Positions 47,401-62,400 of a DNA stretch of 64,000 bases are shown in pieces. The notes below the pieces were generated by a model that had not been told where the DNA came from, searched no databases, and worked only from the letters and a program-made list of their open reading frames with translations. This stretch comes from Pteria penguin (taxonomy: Eukaryota; Mollusca; Bivalvia; Pterioida; Pteriidae), in assembly GCA_035048485.1 (NCBI GenBank), contig CM068590.1:3332593-3396592 (forward strand), given 5' to 3'. Positions within the stretch are counted from its first letter, which is position 1, and each line of letters begins with the position of its first letter. A program made the translations under genes and the position numbers.

Positions 47401-50400
47401 AATCAGGAAATGATTTGTTTATTTGATGTTTGACGTAATGCCAAGATCACTTCCCGTATGTGGTGATGCCTGACACACTGCTCAGAAATCTCAGCCATGC
47501 CACAGACCAGACCATGTGACATAGGATCTTGGTTTTCACCGTCTCATCTGGAAAACAGGATACATGCAATCTGCAGGTGGGATTTAAGCCCCAGATCTTA
47601 ATGCCAGGAGCCGAGCACACTATCCACTAAGCTAGGTCGCCACCATCCTGGCAGTAAACCCAGATATGATGCAAGAGAGAGACTACAATGAGTTCAAGCA
47701 GTCAACTCAACCTGGTTTTTAAGTCGATATATGATTTTGATCACCTTGACCAAATCATTCAGACTTATCATTGTAATTCTCCTGCTGTACTCACCTTGAG
47801 AATACTGATGTCACGCTCCATGTTCTCGTACTTGTCTGCAAGCTGTAAGGATAATCAGAAAAATGTGCAAGTTCCATCAATTTGTTTGTTTAATGTAAGA
47901 CATTCATAGTACTGTAACCATTTAGTGAGGACTTCTAATTAGAGACAGCATTCAAAATAGCATAGAGGAGATCGGCTACTTTTCAGTGGTGTTGAATAAA
48001 TAGAGATGCGTCATTATCAATGTACTGGAATGAACAGATGATGTTTAAAAAAAACGATTCATGACTGGAAATACTAGAAATGTGTATATCAACAACACCC
48101 AATAGCTAGGCATGTCCAAACTTATGAAGAGTGTTCAAATTTACAAAATATACATTTAGAGTTATAGAATCCTTTCTTTGTCCTGAATTATATGCCCTAA
48201 AGAGGATTTTGTAACAGGCTATCGTAAAGGCCCCAATCGTTATCTTAACATCTGAGGTCACCAGGTGCCAAAGTGAAAGATTGACTGCATGAACCTATGT
48301 GGTGATGAAGTCTCACCTGTTGGGCCAAACTTCCAGACTACAATAGAAAGTAGTTGCTTGTCTAACAATGCAATGTTTACCCACCTTGTGATAGGCATTC
48401 CTGTCTTTCTGAATCACCTCCATCTGCTCCTCTTGAACCTGTAATACAGAAACAACAATTTACACAATGTACCCTAAATCTGTAAACCATTAATAAATCA
48501 TAAAACTTACTATTCTATATCTTCTGGTGATCAATGTTTAAAGCGGAAAATAATAATAGAGAGCAGCGTTTAATTGAGCAGTGATAAAGTTGAACATAGT
48601 CAAAATCATGGTAAGTCTACATTTTACCAAAGCAGGGGTGACAGGTTGTACATATTACATTTTCATATACATGTATCAGCAAATGGCTATTTTACACCTA
48701 AGTATCCATAATGGGTGTTTCCTAATACAGAGTTATCTACCCTTTGGGTAAGTATTTGACATAGAATAATTGTGACATGAACCAGTTCAATGAAAACTGA
48801 TGTAAAATTACAGAAAATCAGGAAACAAAAAAGACTCTTCCATTGGCATGATAGGAACTGTTTGACTTCACAATGGGTACTATGTCAGATACCTATACAC
48901 AATGGAATTAACTCCGTATTATCATGAAAATCACAAATTACAAGACAATAGGTAATTTAGTATTGTTTGGGAGGATATAGTGTATCCTTGATGTGTTGGA
49001 CTATATCTGACTTTATATTTGGTGATTGATTTATTTGTGTTTTAAACTGCTTTCGAAAATTCTTCATCTATATTTCAACATGGAAGCAGGAGGTAAGCAA
49101 CCTAGAGTGTGACAGGGTCAGCCTGATTTTGGACATTGTATTTCGCTGTTTGTAACATGGACATCGCAGTATGTTTTTTATACTGTTGTGATTTTGGACT
49201 TTGTGCTCCAGCTATTTCCATCTTAATATCGTACCTACCTTTTTGTAGTGTTTGACTGTGTCAGCCTGGTTTTGGACTTTGTACTCAAGTTGTTCGATAT
49301 TGTCTCGTTGCTGATGATCAGAGAACTGTAACTCCTCAACTTTATTACGGAATGTCGATATTTTATCCTGCGCCTCTTTGTAGTGGTCGGCATACTCCAT
49401 CTGTTGGTAAAATCAAAACATTTTTAAAGAATGGGAAGGTGGGTTCTTAAACATGTCAACCACACCTACTGGGTGATAATTATCACTTCAACTATCCATC
49501 TTAAGTCAATATGACAACTGCATTACACCTGAATGTTTTTGTTATGTCTTTTTTATGTCATACCACCGAGTTAGATGTCTTCTTTTTTTTTCCTCAAAAT
49601 AGCATCTTAAATTAAACAGTTTATCAGATGATGTGAACAAAATTGTTTAATTCTTTTTTTTTTTAAATGAAAAGCTTACAGGAGAACAAGCTAAAGGGAA
49701 AACAGTGATATCTTGGTCTTGGATAAGTAAGAAACAGAAAGATCAACCACCATAATGAGTTCACTTACAACAACAGAGCCGTAATCTGTTCACATTCACA
49801 ACACGATGAATACTACTCACCGCTCGTTTCTCTAGACCTCTCAGCTTCTGCTCTGTCTCACGTAGGTGCCTGAAAAATAGCATTAATAATTTACACATTT
49901 ATAAAGCTTTGCTTGTGAAACACTAATGCCCCGACCGCAACAAAGTCAAAAAAGTTATTATTAGCGTGAAGGTCATTGTCAAGGTCATTGACCTTGGTGT
50001 CATTTGAAAGGGCTTCATTAGTTGAGTACGCATGTCAAATATGAAGTCTCTATCCCTCACGGTTCAAAAGTTATGCCTGAGGTTAAAGTGGACAACAGAC
50101 AAACAGACGAACAGGACAAACAAACCGACAGGACAAAAACAATATGCCTCCAATCTATTGATCCAGGGGCATAAAAACTGATAACACTATTCTTATTTTA
50201 CAAATATGTACAGTCAAACTTCAAGAGACATACAAATACTTTATGAAATATTTAGTTAGCAGTATCTCAATTTTCACTTTACTGCCTTCACATTTGTAAG
50301 TCTTACAGTTATCATTTAGTGATAAATTTTGAGAGGATAAAATAATAACAAAAACACCCGTTCTTCACAAATTTTCGGCCCTTTAGACATGTCAACTGCA

Positions 50401-53400
50401 GTACTGTAATGGATTTCACACAGTTCTCTTCGTTGTATTTGTTTCCACTTGATAAAGGCCAAGGGGCCAAAAATTTGTATTTTTGCTATTATTGTATTCT
50501 TTATTAACTTCCATTTGAAACCCACCACATTTTTAGAGAGAAAATCCTCTAAATTTTGAGAAGTCATGTTTGTTTTTCAAGAGTGTCAAAATTTTGGGGA
50601 CCACTTCAAAATGTAGCAGTCACGTGCTACTGGGCAAGATATGAATTTTTTCCCCTGCTACATACATGTAATTCTATACAAAATTGAAGAGAAAAAAAAC
50701 ACAAATGCCCCTGGTGGCAACAATGTCCAAATAATGCAAATTTGGAAATTGAAATGTAAGTAACTATCAAGGTCACAATGTCAATGACCTTGATGTAATT
50801 TGAATGGCCTTTATTAGTAGAATATGTACACCAAATATGAAGTCTCAATCTCTCATGGTTTAAAAGATACAGCAAAGTTAAAGTTTACAACAGACAGACA
50901 AACACGCAGACAAACAAACGAACAAGCAAACAAATGGACACACAAGTGAAAACCAAAATGCTCCCAGATCGATAAATCGGAAGCATATTGTTTTGGACCT
51001 GTCAGTCTGTTTGTTTTAAAAACTTGTCTTAAACTCCAACTACCGCCACCTCATTTTTAACATTTTAATCAAAAGTTACAGTTGTCAATGATTCATTAAT
51101 TTATATACAGTGCCCACCACTTAATTGAATGTTGCATTATTGAATATTTCGTTTTATTGAATAAGATGCTGAAATCCAAAACCATTTTCTATTAAATCTA
51201 TTGAAAATCCGCCACGTATTACACTAGAATAAAGAAGCAACTTCGTTTATTTGAATAGCGCGATTATCCTACCAAGCATACTTCTGTTAAAACTTCACCG
51301 TATCACGCCCAAGGTCATATTGTTTACTACGGTGCGAGCAACCTATCAGTTAGAGATAAATGGTTTCACACCTGTCCAGGTAAAACCTGTTGACCAAATC
51401 ACACTTTAAATGTCGAATAGACCGTAGCGGTAGGGATTAAAGGATTAATTAATTACCAACTGCCGAAGCCATATCGTGCTCAAGACCACCGAAAACATCG
51501 ACAAGATGCCGCTGTTAGGCAACGGCATTGCATGAAGACTGACCTTACTAGATGCCGTCCACTTACACAGTAAGGCCTGGCGCACCGTCAAGCCCACAAC
51601 TATGGCCAACTGCTTACGAGAGGCTGGCTTTGTCTCGTCAGACAACGACGCAACCGAAACGGACAGTGTCCGGTCGCCAGAGGATGTTGATAGCTAGACG
51701 CTTGATGTCTTCATCACAAACGATGGCAACCTGGAGAGCTAAGCTGCCCGGACTGAGGAGAAAATGTGCGCCAGTTTCCCCGAAGACGAGACCCGACCAT
51801 GCGACACCAGTGATGACGAGGAGACTGAAGAAACAGCACCAGCAGTGCACGGCGAACGTAAAGATGCAATAGCCATACTTTGACGATTCATTCAAAGTAA
51901 AGCGATGACTTCAGCCCGTTCTATCAGATTGAAAATTGAAATTTTACTCGCTTAAATATGCCTTTTAATTTGCCTTTGTTAAAATAAATTGTTGAACCCG
52001 TCTTGTGTCTTTGATCACCATTGCCACACGACTGAGATACAATTACATGTGTTTCAATAGACAGCGGATTTATCTTTACGGTCAGACGAGCAGGTGTAAT
52101 GTAACTATTTAATAACATTTGGTCACTGTACTTAAAAACACAGTTGCAAAATTATCGAAAACGTAGTCTGTTGACTTTCATGTAACTCAAGCAAACAAGA
52201 GGAGGATCTAAGAGAGGTAACTCTAGTGTATCTATATATAGAAACATGTACGATGATTCCATTACAGATGTCGCGAAAGTTATACACGTATGCAATTCTT
52301 ACACAATCTGTCGATCTTCTGGTCTTTGAAACTGCATTCGTTCCTCACGCCGTGAATTTGAATATTGGTTTATTTGAATAATAAAGTCCTGACAAATAGC
52401 TTATTCAATTAAGCGGCTTGCACTGTATATGCTTTACTTTATCTCATCTGCTCCTCTTGGAATGATACTATCATAAAAAGTATTGGTGCTAAAAATATTA
52501 AATAAACATCAAATATTAGCTTTAAGAACTTATAGGCACACCACTTTATAATATGACACCTACCTCTGTGTTTTCTCCAGCTCTTTCTCTGTCACCAGGT
52601 TCTTTTCTTGCAGCGTCTGGTTCTCTAACACCAGCGTCTGATACCTCTCCTGTAGAAGATTGTTATCTGCTGCCACCTGGTGATGGGTAGAAGAAACATC
52701 AGCAGACACAGAGAGAGCTGTCCTCAAGTCCCGTAACTCCTCCTCGTAATACTCTCGCAGGTCGGCTAAATGTTTGGCATGCTTCTCCCGTAAGCTACTG
52801 CGAAGGCTGAAAATATTAAGATTGATTCAAATTAAGCAGAAATTTGATCTATGCTTGTTTGTGTACAGGAGAATCAGGGAAAGTGTGTCTATAAATCACA
52901 AACATAATGCCATTCATCTAATACTTCTTTAAAAAAATTTCCTTGCAATCATTCAGAAACTTGATATTTGAAAACCTTTCTAAATAAATGACATGGCAAA
53001 AAGAGTGAAAATTGAGGAGGATTTGTTTTCAGAAAATAGTTACCTGGAGGACATGTCATCAGACGTGCTCAAGTCAGAGGAGCCAAGTCTTTGTCCACTG
53101 TCTCCAGAATTATCTCTGACATTTGGTGACTCCCTCAATCTTTCCTCTCCACTCAGCTCTGTGTCTACTTTAGACGAATATTTAGACCTATCAATTATTG
53201 TCAAGTCTTTGTCGGTAGTCAGTCTCGTTTCTCTGTTACTTCTATCATAACTTTTGCTCATAGACATTTGGCTGACAGTTCGGACATTCTCTGGAGTTTT
53301 TGGAGTTCTGTCCCTTTGTTGACCCTCTCCTCTCAAGGACTGATCAGAATGCTGTACTCTGGATGGGGTCGATGAGATGTCGATGGAATGAGGTAATACT

Positions 53401-56400
53401 GAACTGGATAAAGCCGTCCTGGGAGGAGACACTCTACTATCCTACACAGAAATCATCTATCATCATTCTCACAGTTTTAAATTATAAATTTGTGATAAAA
53501 TCAACACAGCCTCTTAATGAGTCTGTGAAGTTCCAGACGTGATTTTGATCAGCACTTAAAGAAGCTGACTATGCTAACAGAAAAGCTGATTATATGTAAA
53601 CCCCTTCACAAAAAGTGCCATTTCTTATATTTCTGTCTAAATTCAGAACGTTTTGAGAAAATTTTCTTGCAACAAAAAAGCTGAAATCTGCTTTAAAGCT
53701 GATCAGAATCATGCCTGGAGAACGTGCTGATTTTCAATGCCTTTTACTGGTAAACGGGAAAGATTTAGACAATAAGATTATTTATAAATTTTAAAATGAC
53801 TTTGTGTGTCCCTTGATCCTGCTACTTTTATGGGAAGGTGGGCGCCCATAGACTGGTTAAATACACCAACTGAGTGACGTTTGTTACTTTAAATGACCAT
53901 CCTAAGTCAATATTGTAACTGCAGTACAATCAAATATTTTTTTCGTAATGTCGTTTTCTGTGGGTTTTTTTTTACTATTATCATGTTTATGTGCATGTAC
54001 TTTGAGATTTGTGTCATACAGCTTGGTCAGATGTTTTCTGTTTTCTCTTTTATAAAGTCTTTCAATATCATTTAAAAAAGATGAGTAAAGAAATTCTTGC
54101 ACTTAACACAAAGACGGCCTTTAACACGAAGGAAATATCTAGAATTAATCTCTACAAAAAAATTAACGGTCATAATAAAATTTTTCGAAAAGAAACTGCC
54201 ATGTTGTTCTGAATCATGTTTATTCATTACAAGCTTTTAAAGTAACGGAGGAGAAACATGCAAGTTTTCTATAAATAACCCAGACTTACATCAATAATAT
54301 CTGACATGACCTTGACCCTGGGTGGGTTTTCTTTTCTAAGAATAGGCATAGGACTACTATACACTCCTCCTCTTGGCAAGGATGATGAATGCCGTGGGGA
54401 AGAAGGAGAGATAACTCTGGCTTCTGCAGACTTTGGTCGTATTCTCTCCCTGATCAAATTCTCAAGGAAATCTGTTCGTCCCCTCGTTGCTGAGACGTCA
54501 CCTTCGAGTCTTTGGTGTGATATGTTCTCGTCGGTTTCTGTGTCACTGCTGTCGATCCCTTTGCCACGAATGTTACGATAGATCTCCCTCCAAGGTGGAG
54601 ACCTTCCATACCTCTCATGTGTAGGGGAACGGTCTGCTCTTCGACTCTGCCTTGAATTATCAGGTGACCTTTGACCTCTATCATCCTCTATATCACCTCT
54701 GAGCATTTGACTCGTACTCAAGAGCTCTTCATCGTCACGGTTACCAGGCCCCCTCCCTGGGCTGAATATGCTACCAGAGTTCAGTGATGCATTCTGGGAA
54801 GACTGGGTGAGAGAGTCATTCAGAACTTCTTTGTGAGCTGCGAGCTTCTTCCGGAGGGATTGTTGCTGGTTGAACAGTTCGTTCTCCATCTGTTGCTGCA
54901 TTTTGAATATGGATTCCTGATGCTGACGATACTGAGTTTTGAGCTGATACTGGTGGTGCTCTTCTAAAGTTCGAAACATACGCATCCAACCCAGCTACAA
55001 AAATCAGAACACACATAGTCATCTTACAGAACAAGCTGGCGCATTATATAAAATATATCGAAATATATATCATACAGTGCAAGCCGCTTAATTGAATAAC
55101 CTATTTGTCAGGACTTTATTATTCAAATAAACGAATATTCAATTACACGGCATGACGAACGAATGCAGTTTCAAAGACCAGATGATCGACTGATTTTGCA
55201 AGAATTGCATACGCGTTTAACTTTCGCCGTATCTGTAATGAAATCAGTGTACATGTATTTATATATAGATACACTAGAGTTACCTCTCTTAGATCCCTTT
55301 ATTGTTTGCTCGAGCTACATCAAACTCAACAGACCACATTTTCTATAATTTTGCAACTGTCTTTTTAAGTACATTGACCAAATGTTATTAAATAACTACA
55401 TTACACATGCTCAACTGACCGTAAAGATAAAACCGTCGTCTATTGAAATGCACGTAATGTATCTCAGTCGTGTAACCAGGGTGGTCAGAGACATAAGACA
55501 GGTTAACAATTTGTTTTAACAAAGGCAAATTAAAAGGCATATTCAAGCGTGTGAGAAATTTCAATTTTCCATCTGATAGAACAGGCTGAAGTCGTCGCTT
55601 TGGTTTCCTCAAGGAATCGTCGTATTGTGGCCATTACGTCTGTACATTTGCCGTGCGCTACTCGTGCCGTTTCTTCAGCCTCCTCGTCGTCACTGGCAAC
55701 GCATAGTCTAGGCTCGTCTTCGTGGAAATTCGCGAATATTTTCTCGTCAGTCCGGACAGCTTAATTCTCCAGGTTGCCATCGTTTGTGATGAAGGTATCG
55801 AACGTCTAGCTTTCAACATCCTCTGGCGGACGGACATCGTCAGTTTCGCTTGTGTCGTTGTCTGACGAGGCAAAGCCAACCTTTCGGAAGCAGTTGGCGA
55901 TGGTTGTTGGCTTGACGGTGCGACAGGCCTTACGGAGTAGGTGGACGGCATCTAGTAGGGTCAGTCTTCACGCAATGCCGTTGGCTGACAGCGTCATCTT
56001 GTCGATGTTTCCGATGATCTTGTGTACGACATGGCTTCGGCAGTTGGTAATTAATTAATCCTTTCATTCCTACCGCCGCGGCCTATTAGACAATTAACGT
56101 GTGATTCGGTCAACAACTGTTACCTAGACAGTAATCTCTTTTGAGATTACCTGGAAAGGTGTGAAACCCTTTATCTCTAATAGATAGGTCGCCTGCACCG
56201 TAGTAAATAACATGACCTCGGGCGTGATACATTGAAGTTTTAACGAAGGTATGCTTGGTAGAATAATCGCGCTATTCAAATAAACGAAGTCGCTTCTTTA
56301 TTCTAGTGTAATAAGTGGCGGATTTTGAATAGATATAATAGAAAATGGTTTTGGATTTCAGGATCTTATTCAATAAAACGAAATATTCAATAATGCGACA

Positions 56401-59400
56401 TTCAATTAAGTGGCGGGCACTGTATATGAAAAATTAGTGGGAACATTGATTCCAAGATGCTTAAGATCAGCATCCAACCAAGGTACAAGAAAAAGGATAG
56501 TATGAATAAGTGAGTTGTCTGCTCTTGGTTAATAAAGTTCTCTCAAGAAAAGAGAAAGTTATGTATAAACAAGAGGCCCAAGTGGGCCTATATCGCTCAC
56601 CTGAGTACCTAGATGATCAGTCATGCATGAAGGAAGAATTCATTTATTTTTGCATTAATGTGACTAAGTCAACACAGATGTTGAAAATGTCAAATTTTAT
56701 TTCAGGCTAGAATAAAAAACAACACTTTTTTGCACATCCATTCAGGAAATTTTGATATTAAGCATTTCCTTTGTCTCTGCAAGAGGCAACAAGGGCAACA
56801 AGTTAGTCATTTTCTTTAGGTGGGGCCTTTTGTTGACTGATTTCAAGTCTGGGTCATGAACAACAATTGTTTCAAATATTGTCCAGATCTAACTTAAAAT
56901 TGCCTAATTTCATATGTTTTGAGAAACTCTCAAAACTTATTTAGATGTGTAAAGAAATGAAAAAAAAATTTTTTGACCACAGCTGGATTTGAACCGCTAC
57001 TCTCCATATTTCAATTACCAAGTGGTATATGTACCATTGTGAGACCTATGTTTTAGATATGGTGGCATTATCTGTTAACCAATTTGGATGAAATTTGCCA
57101 ATTTGATAGAGGACCTTTAGTACTTCATATATTCCATGTTTCATTAAAATCTTTCATGTGGTATAACAGCAGAAGTGAAAAATGTGATTGCATTGTTCCT
57201 ATACACCCTCATTTGGAAGTCTTAAAAAATTCATAGAAAATCCAAAAATTGAGATATTGACAAAATTCTTTCTAAGTAACAATCCTTACCATAATTATGA
57301 TCACAATACTCCATAAGAAATCATCATTATCAATTAACTAGGAAATATGACACTTTTCTGCATTGAATCACCAAGTCCAAAGAAATGTCGAAAAAAAATT
57401 CTAAAATTTGATTTTGGAAGGGAACCAAAATGACAATACGTCTTCACTCATCCCTCTAGATCATTTCTATGCATTCTGTTTGTCTCTGTATACAGCCCGT
57501 ATGAAAAAGAATATTGTTTAAGGAGGGAACTCTTTTGTGACTTACTTTTGACTATGGTGGCGCCACCTGTAAAGAGGTCTGGACAAAAACAAGACAATTT
57601 GAAGAGGATCATATGTGACTTATTTCTACCAAGATTTATTAAAATCCTTCAAACAGTTTTGTAGAAAAAGTTGAAAATGTGAAAAATGGCCAACCTCTCC
57701 CCCCCCCCCCTTTTTTTTTTGGAAGTCTTAACTTAAAATTGCCTAATTTCGTATGTTGAGTGTTGAGAAACATCTAAAAACTTATTTAAATGTGTAAAAA
57801 AAAAAATTTTTTTTGACCACAGCTGGATTTGAACCGCTACTCTCCATATTTCAATTACCAAGTGGTATATGTACCATTGTGAGACCTACTTTTTAGACAT
57901 GGTGGCATTATCTGTTAACCAATTTGGATGAAATTTACCAAATTGATAGAGGACTTTTAGTACTTCATGTATTCCATGTTTCATTAAAATCTTTTATGTG
58001 GTTTTGTAGAAAAAGTTGAAATGTGAAAAATGGCCAACACCACCCCCCCCTTTTTTTTGAGATATTGACAAAATTCTTTCATAGTAATATTCCTTACCAC
58101 AATTTTGATCAAAATAGTCATTAAGAAATCATCAATATCAATTAACTGAAAAACATGACACTTTTCTTCTTTGAAATGACTAAGTCCAAAAACACGTCAA
58201 AAAAGCGTAAATTTCTATTTGACGAATCTTAACCCCGAACACAATTTTTAATAACCCATCTTTATAGATTGTTGAAATGCAATTAGTTTCCCCATTTATG
58301 TACTGGTTCTGGAGGAGAAGATGTTTGAAGAGGGGTACCATTTTGGGCACTTTTGGCCCTGCCCTGGATCCACCCCTGAGGGAATCTGGATCCCGAACAC
58401 AATTTTAGTAGGGGACCTTGAGTACATCATTTACACAAAGTTTGATCCAAATCTGCAATGTAGTTCCAGAGAAGAAGTCGAAAATGTGAAAAAGTTAACG
58501 ACGGACGGACGGAGACGACGACGAAGCCGACGACGATGGACGACGGACGGCGCACTATGACTATAGCTCACTTGAGCCTTTGGCTAAGGTAAGCTAAAAA
58601 AAGATGTGAGTTGTCTACCCTTATTAAGGCAATTCTACTAAGAGGAAAGAAAAGGAAAGAAAATAGTGAAATAACTCTTAAAAATCAAATAGTTTGTTAC
58701 TTACTACATGTAAGTGTGTTAATCATGGAGAGGTGTAAAACATCAACACAAAAAACAAAATCTACATCCTTCCTATCTTATCAACATACAAATATATTTA
58801 ATATAAAAGTAATATTCTTGATACTGTCTTTTGAATTTTATTTCCATTCACTTCTTGTTCTTGTAGAATTGCTTGCCACTAACTTGTTGTTCTTGTAGAG
58901 TCTTTTTTCACTCACCTGTTGTTCTTGTAGAGTTGTTTTTCACATACTTGTTGTTCTTGTAAATTTTTTTTCACTTATTTGTTGTTCTTGTAGAATTTTT
59001 TTTTTCACTTTTTTTTTGTTCCTGTAGAATTATTTTTTCACTAACTTGTTGTTCTTGTATTTTTTTTTCTCTTACTTGTTGTTCTTGGAGATTTTTTTTC
59101 ACATACTTGATGTTCTTTCAGGGTTTTTTTTCACTTACCATCTGTTCTTAAAGAGTTTTTCACTCACTTGTTGTTCTTGTAGATTTTTGTTCCACTACTT
59201 GTTGTTCTTGTAGAGTTGTTTTCCCCACTTACTTGTTGTTCTGGTAGAGGTTTTTTTTCACTTACTCATTGTTCTTGTAGAGTTTTCTTTCTCACTTGCT
59301 TGATGTTCATGTAAAGCTTTTTTTTCAATTGTTATTCTTTCAGAGTTTTTCACTTACTTGCTGTTCTTGAAGAGTTTTTCACTTACTTGTTGTTCTTGTA

Positions 59401-62400
59401 GTTTTTTGTTGTTCTTGTAGAGTTTTTTTTCACTTTCTTGTTTAGTTTTTTCACTTATCTGTTGTTCTTGTAGAGTTTTTTACTTACTTGTTGTTCCTTT
59501 AGTTTTTCACTTACCTGTTGTTCTTGTAGATTTTTTTAACTTACCAGTTGTTCCTTTAGAGTTTTTCACTTACCTGTTGTTCTTGTAGATTTTTTAACTT
59601 ACCTGTTGTTCCTTTAGAGTTTTTCACTTACCTGTTGTTCTTGTAGAGTTTTTCACTTACTTGTTGTTCCTTTAGAGTTTTTCACTTACCTGTTGTTCTT
59701 GTAGAGTTTTCCACTTACCTGTTGTTTTTGTAGAGTTTTTCACTTACCTGTTGTTCTTGTAGAGTTTTTCACTTACCTGTTGTTCTTGAAGAGTTTTTCA
59801 CTTACTTGTTGTTCCTTTAGAGTTTTTCACTTACCTGTTGTTCTTGTAGAGTTTTTCACTTACTTGTTGTTCCTTTAGAGTTTTTCACTTATCTGTTGTT
59901 CTTGTAGAGTTTTTTACTTACTTGTTGTTCCTTTAGTTTTTCACTTACCTGTTGTTCTTGTAGATTTTTTTAACTTACTTGTTGTTCCTTTAGAGTTTTT
60001 CACTTACCTGTTGTTCTTGTAGATTTTTTAACTTACCAGTTGTTCTTGTAGAGTTTTTCACTTACCTGTTGTTCTTGTAGAGTTTTTCACTTACTTGTTT
60101 TTCCTTTAGAGTTTTTCACTTACCTGTTGTTCTTGTAGAGTTTTCCACTTACCTGTTGTTTTTGTAGAGTTTTTCACTTACCTGTTGTTCTTGTAGAGTT
60201 TTTCACTTACCTGTTGTTCTTGTAGAGTTTTTCACTTACTTGTTGTTCCTTTAGAGTTTTTCACTTACCTGTTGTTCTTGTAGAGTTTTTCACTTACTTG
60301 TTGTTCCTTTAGAGTTTTTCACTTACCTGTTGTTCTTGTAGAGTTTTTCACTTACTTGTTGTTCCTTTAGAGTTTTTCACTTACCTGTTGTTCTTGTAGA
60401 GTTTTTCACTTACTTGTTGTTCTTGTAGAGTTTTTCACTTACTTGTTGTTCTTGTAGAGTTTTTCACTTACCAGTTGTTCTTGTAGAGTTTTTCACTTAC
60501 TTGTTGTTCTTGTAGAGTTTTTCACTTACTTGTTGTTCCTTTAGAGTTTTTCACTTACCAGTTGTTCTTGTAGAGTTTTTCACTTACTTGTTGTTCCTTT
60601 AGAGTTTTTCACTTACCTGTTGTTCTTGTAGAGTTTTAAACGGAGGAACAGATCCAGATTTCGGAGGTGGTGCTTCTAGGTCAGACGATATCCTGCTGGA
60701 ATCATCCTTAAATGAGGACTGTGGTGGAGGAATGTACTGAGGTGGGGGTATGTTATACTTGATGTATAAATCAGAGAGTATTGCGCGATCCTCCTCTGTG
60801 ACATCACCTTTCGGGAGATTATCGATAGTGCGTTTGAAGCTTCCCAGCTCATCTTCTGATGGCCGAACTAGACTGGTATCTTGACCTTCTGATGCTCTAT
60901 ATAACCTAGCATAAGTATCGACTCCCTGCGACGTTCCGTGACGTTTTTCCTTGGAGGATACCTCTCTATTATACTTAGTGAGGAGACTGGAATCTGATCT
61001 GGCCGGAGAGGAACCACTTTTTGATATCTCTCCCATCAGCAGACTTCGCGGTATGTGGTTCTCGGACAAGATTTCCTCTGACTGCGTTCTCCTGTGACGC
61101 TCAGGTCTGCGGGAGTATGGCTCAGGTTCAACATGTATAGTGGAATCCTGAACAAAACAAAACAAAATCCAGAAAATTAAGAATAATGTCACATGGGATC
61201 AAAATACATTTGGTGTCAAATAAACAATACCATGATTTCAAAAAATCTTTAAACAAATCTTTACTAGTATACATTGCTTCACTAGAAACGTGTATACATG
61301 CACATGAAAACAAAAACATTACTACAAACATCTTTCAATACATTCCTGTTACTTGAATACTGATACATAGTGCTGCTTGATTTAAAAGTCAATTTAATTT
61401 CCCCAAGTCCTGATTCAACTAGACAGATTGATTGATTGATTATTGTTTTACATCATTCCATGATTATTTCACATAGATGGTGACAGCATCTTCCTGATGC
61501 ATTGCATATAAATTTAGACCTTTTGCAACTGACCCACCCGAAACAGTGAGGGATATTTTATGTCCCACGCCTACCATGACACGGGACCTCGGTTTTTACT
61601 GTCTCATCCGAAAGACAGGACACCAGTGTGCCTAGGGTGGGAGTCGAACCCGGGACTTCTCGATCACGAGCCAAGCACCTTATCCACTAGGCCACATCGG
61701 CTTTCAACTACACAGAAGTTTTTATTAAACATCAAAGTCAAACTCCGGAGTTAAGAGCTAGGCTTGCATTGCTGATGATTCAGGTTCGATTCCCAGACAG
61801 TGCCATTATGTTTAAGAGGTTGGTTACCTCCTTCTCACAAGAACCAATTAGACGCAAGATTTGTTGAAAGAATTTGTCTCAATCAGGAAAGTTTAGATAC
61901 AAATCATGGGTCATATTTTAGTGGAACAAAATTGTAAAAATTATGGACAAATCGGGAGAGGAGGCAGTAGGCAGGTAAAGCCCATAGTGAACTGTACTCA
62001 AAGGGGACATTAAAACGATATCCATTAAGTATAATGTGCAACTTTCAAGAAAAAAGAAAAAACCAAACAGGTTTCAGACTGCATCATGATTTAAACTGTT
62101 AGAAACCACTTGAAATGAACAACTTCATGCATTGTTACTTTCTATTTAAATTTACCTATAAGGGAATTAGTTGGAGTAGAGCAAATACGAAGGAGTCATT
62201 TGGATTACCACACCACTAAATCTGTATCCTAGCCAAAATTTCAGACTCCCAGACTCCCCTTTATGTCAAACTCTATACAACTCATTCTGAATGATCATAA
62301 AGATATGCAGATAGCAGGATTTACCTGAAAGCTGTCCCTGATTGAGGACAAATCTCCGACCTCCACCTTATACTGCTGGTCAGATCGCTCATGCATTTCT

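Noticed and set aside
51552..51872. 106-codon plus frame and its 97-codon counterpart at 55658-55951 as host genes
   Set aside because: They are the wrong frame of the Tigger-like transposase C-terminus; the correct frame shows ANC[FL]R..GF and then stops.
58611..58898. 95-codon plus frame before the donor array
   Set aside because: Lys/Ser/Leu-rich AT-driven frame opposite the gene, with no splice sites or family resemblance.
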